From contig BDTL01000205.1 in assembly GCA_002898115.1 (NCBI GenBank), forward strand, positions 1 to 6,341: a stretch of DNA of 6,341 nt. The letters are read 5' to 3'. A program made the position numbers and the translations under genes. Below, piece after piece: positions 1 through 3,472 of this stretch. Position 1 is the first letter of the stretch. Every line of letters begins with the position of its first letter. The notes below the pieces were generated by a model. It searched no databases, was not told the origin of the DNA, and saw nothing but the letters and a program-made list of their open reading frames with translations. Source of the stretch: a bacterium BMS3Bbin02. GTDB lineage: Bacteria > Actinomycetota > Acidimicrobiia > Spongiisociales > UBA5794.

Positions 1-4
1 CACA

Positions 5-11
5 CCTCCTT
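5..11 (-). promoter_or_regulatory. Ribosome binding site of a gene beginning just outside the left edge
   Basis: The minus strand reads AAGGAGG here, followed by TGTG up to the end of the window. This is a near-perfect Shine-Dalgarno sequence at the right distance for a start codon at or just past position 1. The gene itself is not visible. It lies on the same strand as the peptide array and behind its terminator, so it is a candidate next member of the locus. Confidence 0.55.
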
Positions 12-93
12 CTCATCCACGGACCCCCCGGGTGGGAATCCTGTGCGGTCCGTTGGACCATCTGTGCAGCGTACACGGATCAGCTACCCGGCG

Positions 94-108
94 CCAGGAA
101 CTTCCTGG
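94..108. promoter_or_regulatory. Perfect 7+1+7 palindrome, possible operator
   Basis: CCAGGAA, a single C, then TTCCTGG form a perfect dyad. It lies between the terminator at 138-171 and the ribosome binding site at 5-11, which is where the promoter of the off-window gene should be. That position suggests a repressor or activator site. The only support is the symmetry and the location. The rest of 1-137 holds a small hairpin (GGTCC/GGACC, 47-59) and no gene. Confidence 0.3.
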
Positions 109-137
109 TACCGAGAGATTGAGTTCGGGGGGAACGA

Positions 138-171
138 GATAAACCACGGCCCGTTGGGGCCGTGGTTTATC
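138..171. terminator. Bidirectional hairpin terminator at the end of the precursor array
   Basis: A perfect 15-bp stem, GATAAACCACGGCCC pairing with GGGCCGTGGTTTATC, closes on a 4-nt loop (153-156). Both strands end the stem in TTTAT, a short and imperfect U-run. It lies about 150 nt behind the last precursor gene (stop at 321) and ahead of the next gene's ribosome binding site. It most likely ends the array transcript or insulates the neighbouring gene. No gene is supported in 172-320. Confidence 0.75.
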
Positions 172-280
172 GGCGTCTAAAGGTTGACGCCGGATCCGGG
201 CTGGGCCTCGTTGGCGAGGACCGCTGTTGTGCGGAGATCGCTTCGCGGCGCCCTGCCGGTAGTGGGTCACTGCTGTCGTG

Positions 281-306
281 CTCAGGCGAATCTCTTCGAG
301 CCTGAG
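281..306 (-). other. Hairpin 15 nt behind precursor 8
   Basis: CTCAGGC (281-287) pairs perfectly with GCCTGAG (300-306). A further GAA/TTC pairing is possible inside the 12-nt loop. There is no U-run, so it is more likely an mRNA 3' structure than a full terminator. Similar stems follow most other genes of the array. Confidence 0.45.
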
Positions 307-320
307 CTGTGTGACAGGAA

Positions 321-410
321 CTACTCGACTTCGACGATGGAAACATAGACCATTTCCTGCATCGTTCCATCGAGCGGCGTGGCCGCGATGGAGGGGGATT
401 CGTACTTCAT
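321..410 (-). CDS. RiPP-like precursor peptide 8 (cysteine-free core)
   Basis: This 29-residue peptide begins MKYESPSIAATPLDGTM, keeping the family marks Y3, P6, I8, L13, G15, T16 and M17. Its tail, QEMVYVSIVEVE, is short, acidic and hydrophobic and has no cysteine, so any modification would differ from the disulfide-capable members. The start at 410 is chosen because a very strong site, AAGGAGG, precedes it at ideal spacing, and because it aligns the leader with the other copies. A longer reading frame exists upstream but has no such site. It is the last member of the array, and a hairpin (281-306) and the strong terminator at 138-171 lie behind it. Family membership rests on the leader; function is not known. 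Confidence 0.72.
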   Translation of the reverse strand: MKYESPSIAATPLDGTMQEMVYVSIVEVE

Positions 411-433
411 GGCACCTCCTTCCTGGTGTCGAC

Positions 434-468
434 CCTGGCGTCGCAATCTCTGCGGTTGTGACGCCAGG
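434..468 (-). other. Hairpin between precursors 7 and 8
   Basis: CCTGGCGTC (434-442) and GACGCCAGG (460-468) form a perfect 9-bp stem with a 17-nt loop. The loop can itself pair CGCA with TGCG. It lies 22 nt behind the stop of precursor 7 and ahead of the ribosome binding site of precursor 8. There is no U-run. Confidence 0.5.
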
Positions 469-489
469 CTGAAGTGTGAAGCGCGGTCG

Positions 490-582
490 CTATCGGTCGT
501 TGACCATTGACGTGTCATAGATCGGCGGCATGAGAGTGCCTTGTAGGGACGATCGCATGAGTGTTGGTGTTGTGTACGTCAT
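490..582 (-). CDS. RiPP-like precursor peptide 7 (cysteine-free core)
   Basis: This 30-residue peptide begins MTYTTPTLMRSSLQGTL and shares Y3, T4, T5, P6, L8, L13, G15 and L17 with its neighbours. The tail MPPIYDTSMVNDR has no cysteine and lacks the W-D-G-S-I motif. If the conserved Gly15 were the first core residue, Asp23 would be residue 9, a spacing compatible with a lasso-type macrolactam; this is speculation. An AAGGAAAG site precedes the ATG. It lies 91 nt behind precursor 6. It belongs to the array because of its leader, and its divergent tail implies either a second product type or relaxed constraint. Confidence 0.72.
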   Translation of the reverse strand: MTYTTPTLMRSSLQGTLMPPIYDTSMVNDR

Positions 583-625
583 CTGTTTTCTTTCCTTGAT
601 GGTGTCGGTGCGCTGTCACAACGCT

Positions 626-665
626 CCGGGCGTCGGAAGTCGAGTCATCGACCGCCGCCGCCCGG
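626..665 (-). other. Compound hairpin behind precursor 6
   Basis: An outer stem pairs CCGGGCG (626-632) with CGCCCGG (659-665). Inside it GTCGA (639-643) pairs with TCGAC (648-652) around a GTCA tetraloop. The structure begins 8 nt behind the stop codon of precursor 6. It is GC-rich without a U-run, which suits an mRNA-stabilising or processing element better than a terminator. Confidence 0.45.
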
Positions 666-673
666 GTCACGTT

Positions 674-772
674 CTAGTTGCAATACAGGATTGATCCATC
701 CCATTTGCAGTGCGAGTCTTCCAACGCGCCTGCCAAGGTGATCTTGGCGAGTGCTGGTGTCGTGTACTTCAT
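674..772 (-). CDS. RiPP-like precursor peptide 6 (two-Cys core)
   Basis: This 32-residue peptide has the leader MKYTTPALAKITLAGAL and the tail EDSHCKWDGSILYCN. Cys22 and Cys31 flank K-W-D-G-S-I-L-Y, one residue more than in precursors 3-5 and the same spacing as precursor 1. A GGAGGGAG site precedes the ATG by 6-13 nt. The peptide is too short and hydrophilic to be a secreted pre-protein with a normal signal peptide, so the conserved first 17 residues are better read as a recognition leader. It lies 131 nt behind precursor 5. I do not recognise the family; placement as a RiPP precursor is inferred from leader conservation, core variation, and the PqqD-like and S26 genes upstream. Confidence 0.8.
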   Translation of the reverse strand: MKYTTPALAKITLAGALEDSHCKWDGSILYCN

Positions 773-843
773 GTGTCTCTCCCTCCGCGGTGCTGTTGGA
801 TGCCGACCAAGCCAGGTCAGTTTGTGAGTGGTTTCGCAGCTCC

Positions 844-861
844 AGAACTGCGGGGAGTTCT
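844..861 (-). other. Weak hairpin between precursors 5 and 6
   Basis: AGAACT (844-849) pairs with AGTTCT (856-861) around a 6-nt loop. On the minus strand a T5 run lies just ahead of it, near 870. It is a weaker and more distant structure than those behind the other precursors, and may be incidental. Confidence 0.25.
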
Positions 862-903
862 AGTGCTGAAAAAGCAAGAGTGCCTCGTTCGAGACCGCCA
901 CAC

Positions 904-1011
904 CTAGGTGGTGGTGTCGCACCGATAGATAGAGCCGTCCCAGCATTGATCCGTTTGCTGAAGTGCGCCTGCCAGAGCTGTCCTGGTGACTGCTGGTGTT
1001 GTGTAGCTCAT
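904..1011 (-). CDS. RiPP-like precursor peptide 5 (two-Cys core)
   Basis: This 35-residue peptide has the leader MSYTTPAVTRTALAGAL and the tail QQTDQCWDGSIYRCDTTT. Cys23 and Cys31 flank W-D-G-S-I-Y-R, the same spacing as precursors 3 and 4. The minus strand carries a GAGGAGAGGAGGG purine block before the ATG, a strong Shine-Dalgarno site that overlaps the end region of the possible small gene at 1032-1166. The variable stretch between leader and first Cys (QQTDQ) differs from every other copy while the C-W-D-G-S-I block is fixed. That is the pattern expected when the leader and the cross-linked motif are constrained and the rest is free. Confidence 0.83.
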   Translation of the reverse strand: MSYTTPAVTRTALAGALQQTDQCWDGSIYRCDTTT

Positions 1012-1031
1012 GTGTCCCTCCTCTCCTCTCT

Positions 1032-1166
1032 TCATGGGTTCTCGGCTAACCCCGAAGGGGGGTCGCCCTTCGCGGTCCGGGAGTGAACTATCTCGTCGAC
1101 ATCCTTCACGGTTGAGGTCTCCGTCCCTCGCTGTCGTGGCGGAGACTGGTGGTGATCGTTCACCAT
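1032..1166 (-). CDS. Possible 44-aa small protein, unrecognised
   Basis: An ATG at 1166 is preceded by GGCAGGAAGGAACC, a reasonable ribosome binding site, and the frame stays open for 44 codons. It ends 20 nt before the start of precursor 5, so it would sit neatly inside the array between precursors 4 and 5. The product starts MVNDHHQSPPRQRG, is hydrophilic and charged, has no cysteine, no membrane segment and none of the leader marks (YxxP, L-x-G). A CGAAGGG/CCCTTCG inverted repeat (1053-1072) lies within it. It could be a further peptide of the locus, a decayed copy, or chance. Start-site quality and position are the only arguments for it. Confidence 0.33.
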   Translation of the reverse strand: MVNDHHQSPPRQRGTETSTVKDVDEIVHSRTAKGDPPSGLAENP

Positions 1167-1186
1167 GGTTCCTTCCTGCCGCCTGT

Positions 1187-1231
1187 CTCGGGCTCTGGAA
1201 GGAGGCAGATCCACCATCCGGAGCCCGAGTT
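1187..1231. repeat. Palindromic element A behind precursor 4
   Basis: On the plus strand CTCGGGCTCTGGA (1187-1199) pairs with TCCGGAGCCCGAG (1217-1229) with one T-G wobble. It starts 9-11 nt behind the stop codon of precursor 4. Read on the minus strand from 1231, it matches the plus strand from 1452: AACTCGGG, four differing bases, then GGATGGTGGA. The four differing bases lie in the stem and change together with their partners, so the two copies keep their fold. It is therefore an inverted relative of element B (1452-1495). Confidence 0.55.
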
Positions 1232-1239
1232 CAGCGCTG

Positions 1240-1347
1240 CTACGACGTCTTGACGCAGTAGTAGATTGAGCCGTCCCAACAGTCGTCGCCGCCGCTCAGT
1301 GCGCCGGCGAGTGCTGTCTTGACGACAGTCGGTGTCGTGTAGTTCAT
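1240..1347 (-). CDS. RiPP-like precursor peptide 4 (two-Cys core)
   Basis: This 35-residue peptide has the leader MNYTTPTVVKTALAGAL and the tail SGGDDCWDGSIYYCVKTS. Cys23 and Cys31 enclose W-D-G-S-I-Y-Y. A GAAAGGAGAG site precedes the ATG. At DNA level it shares a 23-nt and a 24-nt identical block with precursor 3, one over the W-D-G-S-I codons and one over the leader end, so these two are the youngest duplicates in the array. Palindromic elements A and B lie on either side of it, one behind its own stop and one behind the stop of precursor 3. The A-G-A-L leader end would suit a signal-peptidase-type protease. Confidence 0.85.
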   Translation of the reverse strand: MNYTTPTVVKTALAGALSGGDDCWDGSIYYCVKTS

Positions 1348-1451
1348 GTATCTCTCCTTTCGTCTCCGTGTTACATTTCGGGTACCCCCGTTGGGTCGTA
1401 CCCGGTGCGGTCAGGAACTGGCCCCTCCCGACCCGATGTTCCCTGTCGCTC

Positions 1452-1495
1452 AACTCGGGTTGTGGATGGTGGAGCTTCCACAACCCACAACCCGG
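1452..1495. repeat. Palindromic element B behind precursor 3
   Basis: CGGGTTGTGG (1456-1465) pairs perfectly with CCACAACCCG (1485-1494). A near-identical competing arm, CCACAACCC (1478-1486), arose from a tandem ACAACCC duplication, so two alternative stems are possible. It begins 17 nt behind the stop of precursor 3 and is an inverted relative of element A. The remainder of 1348-1511 holds the ribosome binding site of precursor 4 and no other gene. Confidence 0.55.
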
Positions 1496-1511
1496 CTTCG
1501 CGTCGCTGCTA

Positions 1512-1610
1512 TCAGATGCAGAGATAGATTGAGCCGTCCCAACAGTCTCTGGTTTCACCAAGTGCGCCGGCGAGTGCTGTCTTGGTGATTGCTGGCCTCG
1601 TGTAGTCCAT
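1512..1610 (-). CDS. RiPP-like precursor peptide 3 (two-Cys core)
   Basis: This 32-residue peptide has the leader MDYTRPAITKTALAGAL and the tail GETRDCWDGSIYLCI. Cys23 and Cys31 enclose W-D-G-S-I-Y-L, and the protein ends one residue after the second Cys, so the C-terminal extension seen in other copies is dispensable. A GAGGAGAGGAGGAAG block gives a strong ribosome binding site. The reading frame of the degenerate precursor 2 runs 56 nt into this gene in a different frame. Element B follows its stop codon. Confidence 0.84.
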   Translation of the reverse strand: MDYTRPAITKTALAGALGETRDCWDGSIYLCI

Positions 1611-1806
1611 ATCTTCCTCCTCTCCTCGTCGCAAAAGTGTTTGTTCGGGGCTGCCGCTCCAAACAAATCGGTTGGTCGTCGCAGTACGAGATTGGTCCGT
1701 CCAACTCGCGGTCTCCGTCGCCGAGTGCGCCGACCAAGTCAGCGACCCGCCCTGGCTGTTTTACAATCGCTGGTGAGGTGTAGCTCGTACTCGCTTTCCT
1801 CTCCAT
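1555..1806 (-). pseudogene. Degenerate RiPP-like precursor 2 (start codon, first Cys and stop lost)
   Basis: Aligning with the family, the codon that should be ATG is ACG (1788-1786), followed by S-Y-T-S-P-A-I-V-K, which matches residues 2-10 of the others. A five-residue insertion (Q-P-G-R-V) precedes A-D-L-V-G-A-L. The C-W pair is replaced by E-L, giving D-R-E-L-D-G-P-I-S-Y-C. No stop follows, so the frame reads through a hairpin (1639-1668) and into precursor 3 before stopping at 1555. An in-frame ATG at 1806 would add six residues but has little ribosome binding site, whereas AGAGGA is well placed for the ACG. Two cysteines remain (Cys36 and Cys42 counted from the ACG), so an unusual functional peptide cannot be excluded, but decay is more likely. 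Confidence 0.6.
1639..1668 (-). other. Hairpin in the tail of degenerate precursor 2
   Basis: TTTGTT (1640-1645) pairs with AACAAA (1662-1667). After one mismatch GGGGC (1647-1651) pairs with GCTCC (1656-1660) with one wobble, closing on a TGCC loop. In intact copies such a hairpin lies outside the coding sequence. Here it falls inside the extended frame, which supports loss of the original stop codon. Confidence 0.5.
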
Positions 1807-1824
1807 TCCGTGATCGTGTACGGG

Positions 1825-1844
1825 TTACCGCGCCATCGGTGTAA
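1825..1844 (-). other. Small hairpin behind precursor 1
   Basis: TTACCG (1825-1830) can pair with CGGTGTAA (1837-1844) with one bulged G. It lies 12 nt behind the stop of precursor 1. It is the weakest of the close 3' structures and is listed mainly because its position matches the others. Confidence 0.28.
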
Positions 1845-1855
1845 GCAAGGGCGTG

Positions 1856-1960
1856 TTAAGACTCGCCGTTGCAGTACATGATCGAACCGTCGTATTCGCA
1901 ATACGGCTCGAGCGCCCCTGCCAAGATTGTCTTGGTGAGTGCCGGTGTTGTGTAGTTCAT
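1856..1960 (-). CDS. RiPP-like precursor peptide 1 (two-Cys core), first in the array
   Basis: This 34-residue peptide has the leader MNYTTPALTKTILAGAL and the tail EPYCEYDGSIMYCNGES. Cys21 and Cys30 enclose E-Y-D-G-S-I-M-Y, so Tyr replaces the Trp of the other copies. GGAGGAGG precedes the ATG at good spacing. It is the promoter-proximal member of the array and lies about 96 nt behind the hairpin terminator at 2056-2081. The leader contains Y-x-x-P-x-L, the same spacing of Tyr, Pro and Leu that RiPP recognition elements bind in lasso-peptide leaders (known for that family). The resemblance is short and could be convergent. Confidence 0.84.
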   Translation of the reverse strand: MNYTTPALTKTILAGALEPYCEYDGSIMYCNGES

Positions 1961-2055
1961 GTGTTCCTCCTCCCATATCGCCTCGCGCTGACGTCGCACA
2001 CGTGGTTGCTCACCGTCAGTTGATGTACCGGATCTTGAAGAGGCTCGCCAAATAC

Positions 2056-2081
2056 AAAAACGGGCATGAATGCCCGTTTTT
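2056..2081. terminator. Strong hairpin terminator ahead of the precursor array
   Basis: AAAAACGGGCA (2056-2066) and TGCCCGTTTTT (2071-2081) form an 11-bp stem around a TGAA tetraloop. The stem ends in a T5 run on both strands, so it can act in either direction. On the minus strand it lies between the S26 peptidase gene and precursor 1. It either ends an upstream transcript or acts as a barrier inside the array's 5' leader; which one depends on where the array promoter is. No convincing -35/-10 pair is visible in 1961-2055. Confidence 0.78.
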
Positions 2082-2343
2082 CGTCGTGAACGCCGTTGTT
2101 GAAACGACAGTGAATGTACAAAGCGCGGTCGCCCGAAGGCGTTGCCACGCGGTTCCCTCGTGTCGTGGAACCTTCCCTACCGTTCATCCCTCGCTCCTCA
2201 AGCCCTTGCCCTCCAATGCGATATTGGCTGGACGCCTGTGGCGAGCTCGTGGAACGAAAACCAGGATCGATGCGACCGGACAGCGGATGTCCGTCGCACG
2301 CTTCCTACCTGTTCACCCTCGCCTGCGTTAAGCCCATAGCGCA

Positions 2344-2370
2344 GTGAAACCACTATAGGTGGTTGTTACG
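2344..2370. repeat. Hairpin repeat, copy 1
   Basis: AACCAC (2348-2353) pairs with GTGGTT (2359-2364) around TATAG. The flanks GTGAAACC before and TTAC-x-G after the stem recur in the copy at 2533-2565 in the same orientation. Confidence 0.45.
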
Positions 2371-2532
2371 GTTTGTGTAGGGAAAATATTTGCCATCGTG
2401 GATGCGCTGCTCTTCGAGATATATCCCTCTCGGGAAAACGGAGGGGATCGTCATCCGGCCATCGTGCTTCCGAGAGCGGCCCCATCCGCAGTGCCCACCT
2501 CGCGCAAGCACTCCAAGCCAGGTGTTGTAGCG

Positions 2533-2565
2533 GTGAAACCCCCTAGTTTATAGGGGTTCTTACTG
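2533..2565. repeat. Hairpin repeat, copy 2
   Basis: AACCCC (2537-2542) pairs with GGGGTT (2553-2558); with one bulged C the stem extends through TA/TA. Shared with copy 1 are GTGAAACC, TATAGG, GGTT and TTAC-x-G, whereas the stem bases differ in a paired way (CAC/GTG against CCC/GGG). The two copies are 189 nt apart in direct orientation. Confidence 0.45.
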
Positions 2566-2724
2566 CAGTGAGGGAACTCAGTTTCTTGAGGGCATGTGCC
2601 GGCGTCCATAACTCTGCGGGCCGACACCGCGGGGAATTCGAAGATCGCCGTTCGGTGGCTAACGGTTACCGCACAGGTGTGCGTTTCTAAAATGGTTCGA
2701 TCGACCTATGACCACCAAGCGTGT

Positions 2725-3147
2725 TTAGCGTCTCCTTTGGAGATAGTCGCGTACGCGACGTGGGACCCGACGGGCTCTTGCGGACGCCGTCCCCAGCCAC
2801 CGACTGCGCCATTCGTGTTTGGTGACTTTTCCCTGCTGGACATCTTCGACAACACGTCCGATGAGCCGTTCCGACCCGACCGGGCGGTCACGCCAAAGCT
2901 GACCGTCTCCATGGAAGCTGTGGAGTCCGTCGATGGTCCCGCGGCACCTGTGAACCACGATCGTCGATTCGTCGGTCGTGAACGCCCAGATCTCACCCCA
3001 TCGGGGAGCATCCGCCGCGACAACTCGTACTTTCGCGGGGGGACGGATAGTACGTCCCATTGACGGTCCGTCAACGGGGATCCAAACGGCGTCGCGTTCA
3101 AGACGTTTCCGCAGCGCTCCGGCGACAGCGGCTGGTTGACCGCTCAT
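2725..3147 (-). CDS. Soluble S26/S24-like serine peptidase, candidate leader protease
   Basis: This 140-aa protein has the S26 layout. V-D-G-P-S-M carries the nucleophile Ser29, and R-W-G-E-I-W matches the usual r-G-D-i-v strand. V-V-H-R-C-R-G puts His66 where bacterial signal peptidases have Lys, and the L-I-G-R-V-V strand is at 95-100. A Ser-His dyad is known from the archaeal and ER (Sec11) branch and from small RiPP-associated S24/S26 proteins. No membrane segment precedes Ser29, so it acts in the cytoplasm rather than on exported pre-proteins. The Arg-rich C-terminus (residues 113-140) may bind a partner or nucleic acid. The start at 3147 is chosen because its ATG overlaps the stop of the PqqD-like gene by 4 nt, implying coupled translation; a longer frame upstream would overlap that gene. 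Most likely role, inferred: removal of precursor leaders. Confidence 0.83.
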   Translation of the reverse strand: MSGQPAAVAGALRKRLERDAVWIPVDGPSMGRTIRPPAKVRVVAADAPRWGEIWAFTTDESTIVVHRCRGTIDGLHSFHGDGQLWRDRPVGSERLIGRVVEDVQQGKVTKHEWRSRWLGTASARARRVPRRVRDYLQRRR

Positions 3148-3407
3148 ACCTCGACGACGAGGCCTTCTGTCTTGAGCTGATCGACAAATGTGCGTAAGTC
3201 GACCGCCCACTGCTCTCGGGTGACGCCGTCGAAGAGATCGAATAGCTTGCCCTCAAGAGCGTCGATCGCGGTCGGTTCCTCGATGTTTGTCCATATCAAT
3301 GTCGCGACCGGGTTGAGAGTTAGTAGCTCTTCATCAGAATCACTAACGATGACCGCTTGATCGTCGAACATTTCGAACACAATGTTTGGGTTGCGTGCAA
3401 TCTTCAT
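3144..3407 (-). CDS. PqqD-like RiPP recognition element (stand-alone peptide chaperone)
   Basis: This 87-aa protein matches the PqqD family in length and layout. A β-strand start (N-I-V-F-E-M-F-D-D-Q-A-V-I-V) is followed by L-L-T-L-N-P-V-A-T-L-I-W, the family's 'lN..aa.iw' signature. A helical part with V-D-L-R-T-F-V-D-Q-L ends in E-G-L-V-V-E-V. Such proteins fold as a winged helix that binds the leader of a RiPP precursor and presents it to a modifying enzyme. The start at 3407 has GAGGTGGG ahead of it and fits the family length; the open frame upstream overlaps the LCP gene and is not protein-like. The stop overlaps the peptidase start by 4 nt. It is not evidence for PQQ synthesis, since no other pqq gene is present. 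Its likely partners are the YxxP leaders of the array. Confidence 0.86.
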   Translation of the reverse strand: MKIARNPNIVFEMFDDQAVIVSDSDEELLTLNPVATLIWTNIEEPTAIDALEGKLFDLFDGVTREQWAVDLRTFVDQLKTEGLVVEV

Positions 3408-3472
3408 GGTTGCCCACCTCGTCGGCTGTGGAGTCGTACTGACTATCGGAGGTTCCACCCCCGGACTGTAGG

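Larger units (their letters stand above)
2082..2724. other. About 640 nt without a convincing gene
   Basis: No frame on either strand here combines a ribosome binding site, sensible length and recognisable protein character. The region holds the two related hairpin repeats at 2344-2370 and 2533-2565, and probably the promoter for the array. The minus-strand TATAGT inside the first repeat resembles a -10 box, but no matching -35 is seen. A small RNA or a long regulated 5' leader is possible. Confidence 0.5.

Noticed and set aside
182..265. Open frame behind precursor 8 resembling a ninth precursor (for example T-T-A-V and A-L-A-like stretches).
   Set aside because: No start codon with a ribosome binding site, no YxxP and no L-x-G-A-L in a single frame. 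At most a very decayed remnant.
411..518. Longer start for precursor 8.
   Set aside because: The added residues do not resemble the family and would cover the hairpin at 434-468; the ATG at 410 has the best ribosome binding site in the array.
1160..1666. A 168-codon open frame on the minus strand across precursors 3 and 4.
   Set aside because: It reads the precursors in a different frame from their own ribosome binding sites and conserved leaders, and its product is low-complexity and charged. It is a by-product of GC bias.
321..1960. CRISPR array as the explanation for regularly spaced similar segments.
   Set aside because: The similar segments are protein-coding with codon-level variation, spacers are of unequal length, and no short identical repeat recurs at fixed intervals.
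1957..2187. A 76-codon minus-strand frame with GAGGAG ahead of its ATG, ending in a 4-nt overlap with the start of precursor 1.
   Set aside because: It runs straight through the 11-bp terminator with its T5 run, and the product has no recognisable composition or motif. The overlap with precursor 1 is intriguing but the hairpin argues against coding. Conservation in relatives would revive it.
2596..3101. Open frames on the plus strand (2596-3063) and on the minus strand (3101-2706) over the peptidase gene.
   Set aside because: Both are shadows of the S26 peptidase frame, which alone has family motifs and coupled translation.
3148..3210. Longer start for the S26 peptidase.
   Set aside because: It would overlap the PqqD-like gene by more than 60 nt, whereas the internal ATG gives a neat 4-nt overlap and a normal family start.
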